Shown here piece by piece: positions 19,333 through 28,238 of a stretch of DNA of 64,000 nt; position 1 is the stretch's first letter; each line of letters opens with the position of its first letter. A program made the position numbers and the translations under genes. The notes under the pieces were generated by a model, which had not been told where the DNA came from, searched no databases, and was given only the letters and a program-made list of their open reading frames with translations. This stretch comes from Actinomycetales bacterium Actino_02 (lineage in GTDB: Bacteria; Actinomycetota; Actinomycetes; Propionibacteriales; Propionibacteriaceae). The stretch is from assembly GCA_001603275.1 (NCBI GenBank), contig LUYM01000006.1, positions 536,532-600,531 on the forward strand, written 5' to 3'.

Positions 19333-20184
19333 ATGAGCGCACAGAAGCTGGACGGCACGGCCGTCGCCGCAGCCATCAAGGCTGAGCTCACCCAGCGGGT
19401 GGCGGCCCTGGCCGAGCGCGGCATCCGTCCGGGTCTGGGGACGGTGCTGGTCGGCGACGACCCGGGCAGTCGCTCCTACGTCGGAATGAAGCACCGCGAC
19501 TGTGCCGAGGTCGGGATCACCTCGATCCGGGTCGACCTGCCCGCCGACGCGTCCGCCGCTCAGGTGGCCGAGTCGATCACGGTGCTGAACGAGGACCCGG
19601 CCTGTACCGGCTACATCGTCCAGCTGCCGCTGCCGCGCCACCTCGACGAGAACGCCATGCTGGCGCTGATTGATCCGGCCAAGGATGCCGACGGACTGCA
19701 CCCGATCAACCTGGGCAAGCTCGTGTTGAACGAGCCGGCACCGCTGCCGTGCACGCCGCGCGGAATCGTCGAGCTGTTGCGTCGGCACCAGATCGAGCTG
19801 GCCGGCGCTGAGGTCTGTGTGGTCGGTCGTGGCATCACCGTCGGACGTCCGCTGGGGCTGATTCTGACCCGGCGCAGCGAGAACTCCACGGTCACCTTGT
19901 GCCACACCGGTACCCGTGAGCTGGCGGCGCACACGCGGCGGGCGGACATCGTGGTGGCCGCAGCCGGGGTTCCCGGCCTGATCACCGCTGACCTGATCGC
20001 GGAGGGGGCGGTCGTGTTGGACGTCGGCGTCAGCCGAGTGGACGGGAAGCTGGCCGGTGACGTCGCCGCCGATGTCTGGGAGAAGGCGTCCTGGGTGGCG
20101 CCGAACCCCGGCGGAGTCGGCCCGATGACGCGGGCCATGCTGTTGAGCAATGTCGTGGACCGGGCAGAGGCGCTGGCCCGATGA
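19333..20184 (+). CDS. folD: Methylenetetrahydrofolate dehydrogenase / methenyl-THF cyclohydrolase
   Basis: This bifunctional enzyme interconverts 5,10-methylene- and 10-formyl-THF using NADP, feeding purN and purH just upstream. It has 283 residues. The catalytic tyrosine and lysine lie in [15 protein letters not shown]; the substrate loop is [10 protein letters not shown]; the Rossmann part shows [13 protein letters not shown]; and the C-terminal [12 protein letters not shown] is a signature. The start is ATG. The 3' end overlaps the next small membrane gene by 4 bp. Confidence 0.97.
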   Translation: MSAQKLDGTAVAAAIKAELTQRVAALAERGIRPGLGTVLVGDDPGSRSYVGMKHRDCAEVGITSIRVDLPADASAAQVAESITVLNEDPACTGYIVQLPLPRHLDENAMLALIDPAKDADGLHPINLGKLVLNEPAPLPCTPRGIVELLRRHQIELAGAEVCVVGRGITVGRPLGLILTRRSENSTVTLCHTGTRELAAHTRRADIVVAAAGVPGLITADLIAEGAVVLDVGVSRVDGKLAGDVAADVWEKASWVAPNPGGVGPMTRAMLLSNVVDRAEALAR

Positions 20185-20489
20185 CCACCCCCACGTCACT
20201 GCCACCGGCCAAGGGGCCGGTGCAGGCGGTGCTGGGACAATGGCCGTTGGCCCTGGTCCTGAGCGGGGTGGCGCTGGCCCTGGCGGTGGTCGGGCTGACC
20301 GGACACTGGCGGATCGGCTGCACGATGCTGGGTGCCGCGGTGACGCTGGGCGGCGTGCTCCGGCTGCTGATGCCGAACAAGCTGGTCGGGCTGTTGGCCG
20401 TCCGGAACCGGCTGATCGACACGGTGCTGCTGCTCGGCAGCGGGGTCGGCATTCTGGTGCTGACCTGGGCCATGCCGCTGTCTCGCTGA
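20181..20489 (+). CDS. DUF3017-like small membrane protein
   Basis: This 102-residue protein has three hydrophobic segments (about 19-40, 47-65 and 74-98) and a conserved-looking [20 protein letters not shown] between the second and third. A DUF3017 protein follows folD in many actinobacteria, and both arrangement and length fit. The ATG start overlaps the folD stop. Function is unknown; it is presumably co-transcribed with purN-purH-folD. Confidence 0.8.
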   Translation: MTTPTSLPPAKGPVQAVLGQWPLALVLSGVALALAVVGLTGHWRIGCTMLGAAVTLGGVLRLLMPNKLVGLLAVRNRLIDTVLLLGSGVGILVLTWAMPLSR

Positions 20490-20612
20490 GGGTGAGCAGT
20501 CGCCGCCCGAACCGGCGGTGGGCATTAGGCTGAGCACTGCCCGCGTCGCCAGGCCGGTCGCGGGTCAGGCTCACGCCAGACCGGTGCCAGGCCGACCGGT
20601 GGATGGTGAATC

Positions 20613-22001
20613 ATGACCTCACAAACAACCTCCCAGCCCATCGACCGCGCCCGGATCGCCGAGTTGACCGCCATCGAGCAGCTGCGGCTGGATCAGCGGA
20701 CGACGGCCTCCAAGGTGATGTACGCCCAGGCCAATCAGCACCTGTCCGGCGGCGTCGCATCGTCCTACCAGGGACGCGACCCGTGGCCGATCTACATCGA
20801 CCGCGGCGAGGGCCCCAAGATCTGGGACATCGACGGCACCGAGTACCACGACTTCCACAACGGCTTCGGCTCGATGGTGCAGGGCCACGCGCATCCGGTC
20901 ATCGGCGCCGCGGTGGCCGCCCGCTACCCGCTGGGCACCCACTTCGGCTGCGCGGTGCCGGACAGTGTGATCGTCGCCGACCACCTGGCCCAGCGCTGGG
21001 GGCTGCCGAAGTGGCGGTTCACTAACTCGGGCTCGGAGTCCACGATGGACGCGATCCGGATCGCCCGCGCCTTCACCGGCCGGGACACCGTGATGAAGAT
21101 CTTCGGCTCCTACCACGGCCACCACGACACCGTGATGGTCTCGATCGGCGTCCCCTACGACGCGATCGGCGACCGGGAGAACTACGCCTCGCTGCCCTAT
21201 GGCGCAGGCATTCCGCAGGCTGTGGTCGACATGACCGTTGCGGTGCCGTTCAATGACGCCCCGGCCATGGAGCGCCGGATCCAGCGCCTGGAGAAGGAAG
21301 GCCGGCTCCCGGCCTGCGTGATCATGGAAGCGGCCATGATGAACCTCGGCGTGGTGCTTCCCGAGCCGGGCTACCTGGAGGCCGTCCGCGAGATCACGGC
21401 CCGCTACGGCATCGTGCTGATCTTCGACGAGGTGAAGACCGGCCTGTGTGTGGCGCCGGGTGGGGCCACCGACCGGTTCGGCGTCCTTCCCGACCTGGTC
21501 ACCTTGGCCAAGTCGCTGGGTGGCGGTCTGCCGTCGGGTGCGATCGGCGGCAGCGAGGAAGTGATGGCGATCGTCGAGAGCGGCAAGGTCTACCAGGTGG
21601 GCACCTACAACGGCAACCCGCTGTCGATGGCAGCCGCCCGGGCGTCCCTGGAGCAGGTGCTCACCCCCGAGGGCTATGCGCATCTGGACCACCTGAACGA
21701 CAAGATCCTCACCGGTGCTCGAGAGATCATCGCTCGCTACGACCTGCCCGGCTATGCGGTCGGGATCGGCTCCAAGGGCTGCGTCACGTTCTCCGAGGTT
21801 CCGGTTCGCGATTACGAGTCCTACAAGGAGAATCAGGACGTCCCGCTGACCGAGCTGACCTGGTTGTGGAACATGAACCGGGGCATCTTCGCGACCCCGG
21901 GTCGCGAGGAGGAGTGGACGCTGTCGGTCACTCACACCGACGAGGCCATCGACCACTACCTGGCCGTCTTCGACGAACTTGCCGCGGCCCTGCGCGCCTG
22001 A
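20613..22001 (+). CDS. Class III aminotransferase, HemL-like (glutamate-1-semialdehyde aminomutase family)
   Basis: This is a PLP enzyme of 462 residues. The active-site lysine is Lys300 in LVTLAKSLGGGLPSGAIGG. The cofactor loop FTNSGSESTMDAIRIARAFTG and the FDEVKTG motif are present. Overall it matches the GSA-aminomutase branch, but the N-terminus is long and the C-terminal half carries unusual text (SYKENQDVPLTELTWLWNMN), so it is probably not the housekeeping HemL; no other haem genes are nearby. More likely it is an aminotransferase or aminomutase of unknown substrate. A GGATGG lies 7-8 bp before the ATG. It stands in its own unit, convergent with a TetR gene. Confidence 0.72.
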   Translation: MTSQTTSQPIDRARIAELTAIEQLRLDQRTTASKVMYAQANQHLSGGVASSYQGRDPWPIYIDRGEGPKIWDIDGTEYHDFHNGFGSMVQGHAHPVIGAAVAARYPLGTHFGCAVPDSVIVADHLAQRWGLPKWRFTNSGSESTMDAIRIARAFTGRDTVMKIFGSYHGHHDTVMVSIGVPYDAIGDRENYASLPYGAGIPQAVVDMTVAVPFNDAPAMERRIQRLEKEGRLPACVIMEAAMMNLGVVLPEPGYLEAVREITARYGIVLIFDEVKTGLCVAPGGATDRFGVLPDLVTLAKSLGGGLPSGAIGGSEEVMAIVESGKVYQVGTYNGNPLSMAAARASLEQVLTPEGYAHLDHLNDKILTGAREIIARYDLPGYAVGIGSKGCVTFSEVPVRDYESYKENQDVPLTELTWLWNMNRGIFATPGREEEWTLSVTHTDEAIDHYLAVFDELAAALRA

Positions 22002-22019
22002 GGTGCCGGGCGAACTGAC

Positions 22020-22733
22020 CTACTGATCGGTCGGGCCCGGCAGGTTGGTGGCCGAGCCCGACCGGTCAGTGCTCGGAGCCGCCTGTACCAGCCGGGCGAG
22101 CAGCTCACCGAACAACTCGGGGGTGGACGCCTCCGGGTCGATCAGCGATTCGAGCCCGAGGCCGTTGGACAGGGCAAGAGTCGCCGTGGCCAAGGCCAGG
22201 GCCTCGTCGGGGTCGAGTTCGGCCCCGAATCGGGCAGCCTGGTTCGAGAAGGCTTCGGCGATCCGGGCACGCATCGCCCGTCGTTTGTGGGCGAGCTTGG
22301 TGCGCAAAGCGTCATTGGCTTGACAGCGCAGCCAGAACTCGATGAAGAGTTGCTGCCAGCCCGGATCCGCCTGGCCGATTCCGCCCAGCTCCCGCCCTGC
22401 GCTGCGGGCCAACTCGGTGAGCGGGTTCTGGACGGCGTCGAGATCGCCGGTCTTCTCCAATACACGGCTGAGCGCCTCGATTCGGGCATCGATCTCGACG
22501 CCCACCAACTCGAAGAGGAGCTCCTCCTTGCTGACGAAGTTGGAGTAGATCGCCCCCTTGCTGAAGCCGGCCTCCTCCGCGATCCGTTCCAGGCTCGCCT
22601 CCGCATACCCGACGTCGGTGAACAGTCGGTGCGCCGAGCGCAATAGTCGTGCTCGGACCTCATCGCGGGGCAGTCGGCGCTGCCGCGCGGGAGGAGCGTC
22701 GAGGGGCTCTGCTGGTTTGTCGGGGGCAGCCAC
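22020..22733 (-). CDS. TetR-family transcriptional regulator
   Basis: This 237-residue regulator has the TetR HTH at about 30-75 (SLERIAEEAGFSKGAIYSNF followed by VSKEELLFEL), then a helical ligand domain and a disordered C-terminal tail. The start is GTG. It diverges from the acyltransferase gene across 72 bp that contain a 43-bp two-layer palindrome, almost certainly its operator, so it should repress itself and the acyltransferase. Confidence 0.9.
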   Translation of the reverse strand: MAAPDKPAEPLDAPPARQRRLPRDEVRARLLRSAHRLFTDVGYAEASLERIAEEAGFSKGAIYSNFVSKEELLFELVGVEIDARIEALSRVLEKTGDLDAVQNPLTELARSAGRELGGIGQADPGWQQLFIEFWLRCQANDALRTKLAHKRRAMRARIAEAFSNQAARFGAELDPDEALALATATLALSNGLGLESLIDPEASTPELFGELLARLVQAAPSTDRSGSATNLPGPTDQ

Positions 22734-22743
22734 CCTCGGATCT

Positions 22744-22786
22744 TACCGCCAGTATGCGATACCGACGGTATTGAATACTGGCGGTA
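22744..22786. promoter_or_regulatory. Two-layer palindromic operator between TetR and acyltransferase genes
   Basis: Outer arms TACCGCCAGTAT (22744-22755) and ATACTGGCGGTA (22775-22786) are perfect inverted repeats. Inside them ATACCGACGGTAT (22759-22771) is a second perfect palindrome on the same centre, base 22765. Such a wide site could bind two TetR dimers, as known for QacR. It lies within the divergent promoter region. Confidence 0.8.
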
Positions 22787-22805
22787 GCAAGACTACGGTG
22801 AAGCC

Positions 22806-24098
22806 ATGGACTATCCCGTCGAGCCTTGTGACCTTCTGCAGCAGGCCTTCGCGACCCGAGGCCTGAATGACCACATGCTGCACGCGCGGCTGAGGTTCGA
22901 CTCGGGCCCAGGAATCGACTCCGCCCTGCTCACCCGCGCCCTGGTCGCCAACTTGGTCGCGATCCCGATCCTCGGCACTCGCCTCGACGAGACGGGCCGG
23001 CGTCCGTGGTGGCGTGACGGTGAGCGTGAGGATTGGCGCCGGGCTGTCCGCGTCGTGGCCGATCCGCACGAATGGGAGGCGCTCTTTCTGCAGCCAGTGG
23101 ACTCGGCAACAGCCCCACAGGTGCGGTTGATCCTGTCCACCGACGGGCGGCAGCTCGGCGTGGTGATGAATCACATGATCACCGATGGGGTGGGGTTCAC
23201 GGGCTACCTGTCGTTCCTCGCTGCGACCTATTCGGGCCTTCAGTCAGACCCCGACTTCGTGCCGCGGCCGATTACTGGCGGCCGGGGGCTGGGGCGAGTG
23301 CTGGGCGCCTTCCCGTGGTGGCGGCGCGCAGCCGCGCTCCTGGCCCGCACCGGCACCTCACCCGCAAGCCGGGTTCAGCTGGGGTTCTCCACCGAGCCCG
23401 GCACCGCTTTCCTGGCAACGAGAAGGCTGGACGCTGCGCTCGTCCGCCAGCTCCGGACGGCCTGCCATACCCGTGGGGCCACGCTCAACGACGCCCTGCT
23501 GGCGGCGCTCTATCGTGTTCTGGCCTCGCAGTTGGGGATGAGGGGAGAGGTCGAGCTGGTCATCCCCATCATGGTTGACATGCGTCGCTATCTGCCCGGG
23601 GGAAGGTCCGACTCTCTGGGGAACCTGGCCTCGACGGTTCCCACCTCCCTCCGATTCGCCGCAGATGAGCCGTACCCGGTGACGCTGGCAGCGATTCGGG
23701 AGATCACCAGCGAGCTCAAGCGGGCCGACATCGGACTGGTGTCGCTGGCCAAGCTCGGCGCGATCTTCGCGGTCGCAGGGCTGAAGCTGGGTCGCAGGGC
23801 GCTGGAGCGGCGGCTGGAGTGGCCGAACCTGTGCATGACCAACCTGGGGCGCATCGATGACGCGAGTCTCGCCTTCGGGTCTGAACGGCCCACCGCCGCG
23901 TTCGCCTGTGGCTCGATCAAGGCCAGGCCGGGCTTCCAGCTCGCCGTCAGTGAGTACGCGGGAACGGTCACGCTCAGCGCGGGCAACATCGGTGCCGACG
24001 GTGACCGAGTGCTGGTCGATCAGATTCTGGCCGGAGTCTGCGACCAGCTGCTGCAGTTCACCGAAGCGTCGATGGGGGAGTCCGCGCTCCGTGCCTGA
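22806..24098 (+). CDS. Condensation-type acyltransferase (WS/DGAT or PapA-like)
   Basis: This 430-residue member of the CoA-dependent acyltransferase superfamily has its catalytic motif HMITDG at 123-128 (HxxxDG type), preceded by Asn rather than the second His of classic HHxxxDG wax-ester synthases. The C-terminal part (LCMTNLGRIDD, then a beta-rich VTLSAGNIGAD) resembles alcohol acetyltransferase and PapA proteins. The product is likely an ester or acylated lipid, but substrate cannot be assigned. It is controlled by the divergent TetR palindrome and ends 12 bp from the convergent acyl-CoA synthetase gene, a plausible supplier of acyl-CoA. Confidence 0.65.
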   Translation: MDYPVEPCDLLQQAFATRGLNDHMLHARLRFDSGPGIDSALLTRALVANLVAIPILGTRLDETGRRPWWRDGEREDWRRAVRVVADPHEWEALFLQPVDSATAPQVRLILSTDGRQLGVVMNHMITDGVGFTGYLSFLAATYSGLQSDPDFVPRPITGGRGLGRVLGAFPWWRRAAALLARTGTSPASRVQLGFSTEPGTAFLATRRLDAALVRQLRTACHTRGATLNDALLAALYRVLASQLGMRGEVELVIPIMVDMRRYLPGGRSDSLGNLASTVPTSLRFAADEPYPVTLAAIREITSELKRADIGLVSLAKLGAIFAVAGLKLGRRALERRLEWPNLCMTNLGRIDDASLAFGSERPTAAFACGSIKARPGFQLAVSEYAGTVTLSAGNIGADGDRVLVDQILAGVCDQLLQFTEASMGESALRA

Positions 24099-24109
24099 CC
24101 ACCGCAGCG

Positions 24110-25822
24110 TCAGCGGAAGTCGCGCTCCCAGAACTGCCCGGTGCTGTCGTGCGCGGCCACCCGGACGGCTTCGCGCTCACGCAACTCGACGCGTCGGATC
24201 TTGCCGGAGATCGTCTTGGGAAGCTCGGTGACGAACTCGACGATCCGCACGCGCTGGTAGCCGGACAGTCGGCTCTGCGCGTGCTCGAAGATCGCCCGTG
24301 CCGCCTCCACCTGGCGGCCGGCGGCGTCGGCGACCAGGCAGATGAACGCCTTCGGAACGGCTGCTCGCACCGGGTCCGGGCTGGGCACGATCGCCACCTC
24401 GGTGACGTAGGGGTGCTCCAGCAGGATCGACTCCAGTTCGAACGGGGAGATCTTGTAGTCCGAGGCCTTGAAGACGTCGTCGGCCCGGCCGACGTAGGTG
24501 AGGTAGCCGTCGGCGTCCATCGAGGCGATATCGCCGGTGTGGTAGAAGCCGTTGCGGCAGGCCTCGGCGGTCATCTCGGGGTCGTTGTGGTAGCCGTCCA
24601 TCAAGCCCAGGATCGGCTGGGAGAGGTCCAGGCAAATCTCGCCCTCATCGGAGCGGCGCTCGCCGGTGACCGGGTCCAGCAGGACCACCGGGTAGCCGGG
24701 CATCGGACGTCCCATCGACCCGTCCTTGACCAGTTGGCCAGGGGAGTTGCCGATGCAGCAGGTCATCTCGGTCTGGCCGAAGCCGTCCCGGATGGTGGCG
24801 CCCCAGGCCTGACGCACCTTGGTGATCACCTCAGGGTTGAGCGGCTCGCCGGCGCCGAGCAGTTCGCGCGGCGGGTGGGACAGCTGGGTCAGATCGGCCT
24901 GGATCAGCATTCGCCACACCGTCGGCGGTGCACAGAAGGTGGTCACCTGGTGGGCGTCCATCACCTTCATCAAGGCGGCGGCGTCGAAGCGCTCGTAGTT
25001 GAACACGAAGACCGTGGCCTGGGCCAGGAACGGCGCGAAGAAGTTGCTCCAGGCATGCTTGCCCCAGCCGGGGGAGGAGATGTTCAGGTGGACATCCCCG
25101 GGCTGGACGCCGAGCCACCACATCGTCGACAGGTGCCCAACCGGGTAGGAGACCTGAGTGTGCCGGACCAGTTTCGGCCGCGAGGTGGTGCCGGAGGTGA
25201 AGTAGAGCAGGCTCGGATCGCCGGCCGGCGTCGGTTGGTCGGGCTCGAAGGTGGTCGATGCCGACAGTGAGTCCGCCACCGTCACCCAGCCCGAGGGGAG
25301 ATCCGGCCCGACGCCGATCCGGATCAGACTCTCATCGAGATCGCCGAATCGTCCGGCCAGGGCGGTGGGGGCCACCACGGCGGAGGCCCCGCCGTGCTCG
25401 CAGCGGTAGGCCAGGTCGGTGGCCGACAGCAGCGTCGAGGTCGGAATGGCGACCGCGCCGATCTTGTAGATGCCGAGCATCACCTCCCACAGCTCGATGG
25501 TGTTGTTCAGCATCACGATCAGCTTCGAGCCGCGGCGCACGCCCAGGCTGAGCAGCCAGTTGGCCACCTGATCCGAGCGCCGGGACAGCTCGGCGTAGCT
25601 CCAGGAACGGGCGGTGAGGTCGGCGGAGACGATGGTGACCGCGGCCCGGCCGGGATGCTCGGCAGCCACGACGTCGAACCACTCCAGGGCGAAGTTGAAC
25701 TCAGTGAGCTCCGGCCAGTGGAATCCGGCCAGGGTGGCCGCATAGTCGGTTCGGTTCGCCAGCAGGAAGTCGCGGACATCGCGAACTGCCTGGGTGGCGG
25801 GGGTGGCGGTGCGGCCGGTCAT
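24110..25822 (-). CDS. AMP-forming acyl-CoA synthetase
   Basis: This adenylate-forming ligase has 570 residues and activates a carboxylic acid to its CoA thioester. Motifs: the P-loop-like YFTSGTTSRPK, the adenine-binding GFGQTEMT, the hinge region YHTGDIASMDADGYLTYVGR, and the C-terminal catalytic lysine in LPKTISGKIRR. The ATG at 25822 is chosen because GGAG precedes it and similarity begins there; the frame runs about 47 codons further upstream without similarity. It is closest by eye to the acetyl/medium-chain acyl-CoA synthetase branch. It diverges from the second TetR gene and may be repressed through that operator. Confidence 0.9.
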   Translation of the reverse strand: MTGRTATPATQAVRDVRDFLLANRTDYAATLAGFHWPELTEFNFALEWFDVVAAEHPGRAAVTIVSADLTARSWSYAELSRRSDQVANWLLSLGVRRGSKLIVMLNNTIELWEVMLGIYKIGAVAIPTSTLLSATDLAYRCEHGGASAVVAPTALAGRFGDLDESLIRIGVGPDLPSGWVTVADSLSASTTFEPDQPTPAGDPSLLYFTSGTTSRPKLVRHTQVSYPVGHLSTMWWLGVQPGDVHLNISSPGWGKHAWSNFFAPFLAQATVFVFNYERFDAAALMKVMDAHQVTTFCAPPTVWRMLIQADLTQLSHPPRELLGAGEPLNPEVITKVRQAWGATIRDGFGQTEMTCCIGNSPGQLVKDGSMGRPMPGYPVVLLDPVTGERRSDEGEICLDLSQPILGLMDGYHNDPEMTAEACRNGFYHTGDIASMDADGYLTYVGRADDVFKASDYKISPFELESILLEHPYVTEVAIVPSPDPVRAAVPKAFICLVADAAGRQVEAARAIFEHAQSRLSGYQRVRIVEFVTELPKTISGKIRRVELREREAVRVAAHDSTGQFWERDFR

Positions 25823-25948
25823 CAATCTCCAGCTTTCAGAGGTCAGGCGTTCTCCGCAATGGTACTGACTACGGCTACGGAACCGTAACTTAGCTGCCAG
25901 ATGAGCATGGATCGCGGGCGCGTTTGACGGACGCGATGCTCTCTCAAT

Positions 25949-25970
25949 AATGTAAGCAAGCACTTACATT
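25949..25970. promoter_or_regulatory. TetR operator palindrome
   Basis: AATGTAAG (25949-25956) and CTTACATT (25963-25970) are perfect inverted arms around a 6-base centre. The site lies just before the ribosome site AGGAG (25972-25976) of the TetR gene and upstream of the divergent acyl-CoA synthetase, as expected for an autoregulatory TetR operator. Confidence 0.75.
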
Positions 25971-25981
25971 CAGGAGTGAAG

Positions 25982-26569
25982 ATGTCATCACCAGCAGCCG
26001 ACAAGGTCTTGGACGCGGCCGCGCAGCTGTTCGCCGAGCGGGGCTACCAGGCCACCACAACCCGGCAGCTCGCCGAGCGGGCCGGGGTCAATGAGGTCAG
26101 CGTCTTTCGCGGCTTCGGCACCAAGCAGGGGGTCCTCGCCGCGGTCGTTCAGCGGGTGGTGGCCGAACAGCCCGGACGGGCCGCGTCCGCGCTGGCCGAA
26201 CTGCCGCTTGCCGAAGCGGTGAGCGAGTTGGCTCGACGTGAGGTGACCAACGGTCTCCGCGATGGCGGGCTGATGACCCGGTTGGCCTTCGAAGCGCGCA
26301 CGGTGCCGGAGGTGGCAGAGATCTTCGCGGGCGGGCCTCAGGCCAACCTGGCAGCGATGACGGCCTTCTTCGCGCAGCGGCAGGGCCGCGGCGAGGTGCG
26401 TGCCGATCTGGCGGCCGAGACCATCGCCGAGGCATTCTTCAGCCTGACCTCCAGTTTCGTGATCATGCGGACGGTGCTCGGTTTCGAGGCCGGCTCTGCG
26501 CAGGCGGTGGAGCAGTCGGTGTCCGACCTTGTCGCGTTGTTCCTCGGCGGAGCGCAGGTGCAGCGATGA
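25982..26569 (+). CDS. TetR-family transcriptional regulator
   Basis: This 195-residue regulator has an N-terminal HTH at about 8-55 (TTRQLAERAGVNEVSVFRGF), with the Tyr usual in the recognition helix end replaced by Arg-Gly-Phe. The ligand domain is alpha-helical. ATG 25982 is preferred over an upstream in-frame GTG because AGGAG lies 5 bp before it. The stop overlaps the next membrane-protein gene by 4 bp. It probably binds the AATGTAAG palindrome immediately upstream and controls this pair and the divergent acyl-CoA synthetase. Confidence 0.9.
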   Translation: MSSPAADKVLDAAAQLFAERGYQATTTRQLAERAGVNEVSVFRGFGTKQGVLAAVVQRVVAEQPGRAASALAELPLAEAVSELARREVTNGLRDGGLMTRLAFEARTVPEVAEIFAGGPQANLAAMTAFFAQRQGRGEVRADLAAETIAEAFFSLTSSFVIMRTVLGFEAGSAQAVEQSVSDLVALFLGGAQVQR

Positions 26570-27447
26570 GCCGCCGGGACCTCACCCTGGCCGTCCATAC
26601 GGCCGGTGTCGGGCTGCTGGCGGCCGCCACTGCCGCGCTGGGCGTCTTCGGCCGCGGCGCCGGCCAGGTATCGTCCGCGACGTCAATTCGGGGCGAGCAC
26701 TTCGACTACGTCACCGACGGCATCTACGCCTACAACCCGGTGCGGGTTGTCGCGGAGGGCATCGGCTGGGACGTGGTCACCTTGTTCGGGGTGGCACCGG
26801 CTCTGTTGGTGGTCGCCTGGTTCGTTGCGCGCGGCTCGGTCCGCGGACGCCTGGCTGCCACCGGGTTGCTGGGCTACGTGGCCTACCAGTACCTGATGTA
26901 TGCGATGTTCTGGGCGATCGGGCCGCTCTTCGTGGCGTTCGTCCTGCTCTACCCACTGGCCATCTGGGGCATCGTCCGCCTGGTTGCGGCGACCGATCTC
27001 GGCGACCTCTCGGCGCGGCTCGGGCCAGGCTTCCCGCGCCGAGCCACGGCCTGGTTCTCCGTGGCCATGGCGCTACTGCTGGTGGCGATGTGGGTGCCGC
27101 GGATCGCCACGGCGCTGTCCGGCGATCTGGCCGGAGCCGGGCTGCTCGGCACCCCGACTCTGGTCGTCCAAGCCCTCGACCTGGGCATCGTGGTGCCGCT
27201 GGCTTTGGCGGCGGCATGGACGCTGTGGCGGCGCCACCGAGCCGCCCCGGTGCTGGCCGGGCTGCTGATGGTCAAGGCGGTCAGTATGGCCGTGGCCATC
27301 ATGGCCATGCTGGTCTCGGCGTGGCAGGTGGAGGGCAGCCTCGAGGTGGTGCCGTTCGCGATCTTCGCGGTGGCCGCAGCTTTCGCCGGTTGGCTGGCTG
27401 CGCGCGTGCTGCTCTCGATTCGGCCGGACGCCGTCGCCGTCGGCTGA
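26566..27447 (+). CDS. Polytopic membrane protein of unknown function
   Basis: I do not recognise this family. The protein has 293 residues and about eight hydrophobic segments, with a longer extracytoplasmic loop after the first (about 35-60, containing SATSIRGEHFDYVTDGIYAYN). It is coupled to the TetR gene by a 4-bp overlap, so it is likely the regulated partner, perhaps for transport, export or sensing of the TetR ligand. There is no enzyme motif. Confidence 0.7.
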   Translation: MSRRDLTLAVHTAGVGLLAAATAALGVFGRGAGQVSSATSIRGEHFDYVTDGIYAYNPVRVVAEGIGWDVVTLFGVAPALLVVAWFVARGSVRGRLAATGLLGYVAYQYLMYAMFWAIGPLFVAFVLLYPLAIWGIVRLVAATDLGDLSARLGPGFPRRATAWFSVAMALLLVAMWVPRIATALSGDLAGAGLLGTPTLVVQALDLGIVVPLALAAAWTLWRRHRAAPVLAGLLMVKAVSMAVAIMAMLVSAWQVEGSLEVVPFAIFAVAAAFAGWLAARVLLSIRPDAVAVG

Positions 27448-27467
27448 GCCTCGGCATCGGCCAGGGG

Positions 27468-28166
27468 TCACTCGGCTTCGCCGTCGACAGGTCGGGCCGA
27501 GGCCGGTGGCGTGCCGATCTCGTCGACGGTGTGCCCGGAGCACGGCTCGGCGGTGACCCGGGCCCGGTCGATCCGGGCCATTCGGAACCAGCGCATCGCG
27601 TTGCGCAGTCGGCACCAGCCGATCAGGTGCCATTCCCCGTTGGCCGCGGCGAAGATCACCGGCTCCACATCGCGGGTGGTGGTCACGTCGTTCTTGTCGG
27701 TGAATCGAATCCGGACGACCCGCTGGTCGGCCATGGCCTCCTCGATCGCCGAGCGCACCGTCCGCAGCGCGGGCGGGCCGGCGTTGACCCACACGCGGTG
27801 GGCAAGTTCGTGGGCTTTGGCCCGGGTGGCCGGATCCAGCACATCGACGATCTTGGCGACGGCGGCCGTGGCCAGGTCGGAGTAGGGGGCGTCCGGTGCG
27901 GCGGACACGGCGGCGAACAGGGCCACCGCCTGGGCCGGGGTCAGGCTGACCGGAGGCAGGCTGGTCCGCCCGGCCAGGCCGTAGCCGCCACCCGGGCCTG
28001 GACGCGACCAGATCGGAGTCCCGCTGCTCTCCAGTGCGGCGAGGTCACGCTTGACGGTGCGCACCGACACCCCGAACTCCGCGGCCAGTCGCTGCGCGGT
28101 GCACCCGCGGGCGCCGCGACGGCGCAGCAACTCGGATATGGCGTGCAGTCGTTCGGTTCGCTTCAC
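27468..28166 (-). CDS. HTH and WYL domain transcriptional regulator (YafY-like)
   Basis: This protein has 232 residues. The N-terminal HTH_11/DeoR-like domain is MKRTERLHAISELLRRRG followed by TAQRLAAEFGVSVRTVKRDL. The WYL domain follows (VRIRFTDKN ... EPVIFAAANGEWHLIGWCRL), with the WHLIGWC segment standing for the WYL core. The GTG at 28166 is chosen because the HTH begins right after; the upstream frame has no similarity. WYL proteins often bind nucleotides or small ligands. It diverges from an alpha/beta hydrolase, its likely target. Confidence 0.88.
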   Translation of the reverse strand: MKRTERLHAISELLRRRGARGCTAQRLAAEFGVSVRTVKRDLAALESSGTPIWSRPGPGGGYGLAGRTSLPPVSLTPAQAVALFAAVSAAPDAPYSDLATAAVAKIVDVLDPATRAKAHELAHRVWVNAGPPALRTVRSAIEEAMADQRVVRIRFTDKNDVTTTRDVEPVIFAAANGEWHLIGWCRLRNAMRWFRMARIDRARVTAEPCSGHTVDEIGTPPASARPVDGEAE

Positions 28167-28238
28167 CGGACAATGATCGCAAATTAGTGCCAGAAATAGT
28201 GACATGCCGCTGCCCGCGGAACCTCGGATCATCGAGGC
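28167..28238. promoter_or_regulatory. Divergent promoter region, WYL regulator / hydrolase
   Basis: This 72-bp gap is comparatively AT-rich. It holds TTAGTGCCAGAAATAGTGACAT, in which TAGTG occurs twice 12 bp apart, a possible direct-repeat operator. No further structure is clear. Confidence 0.35.
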
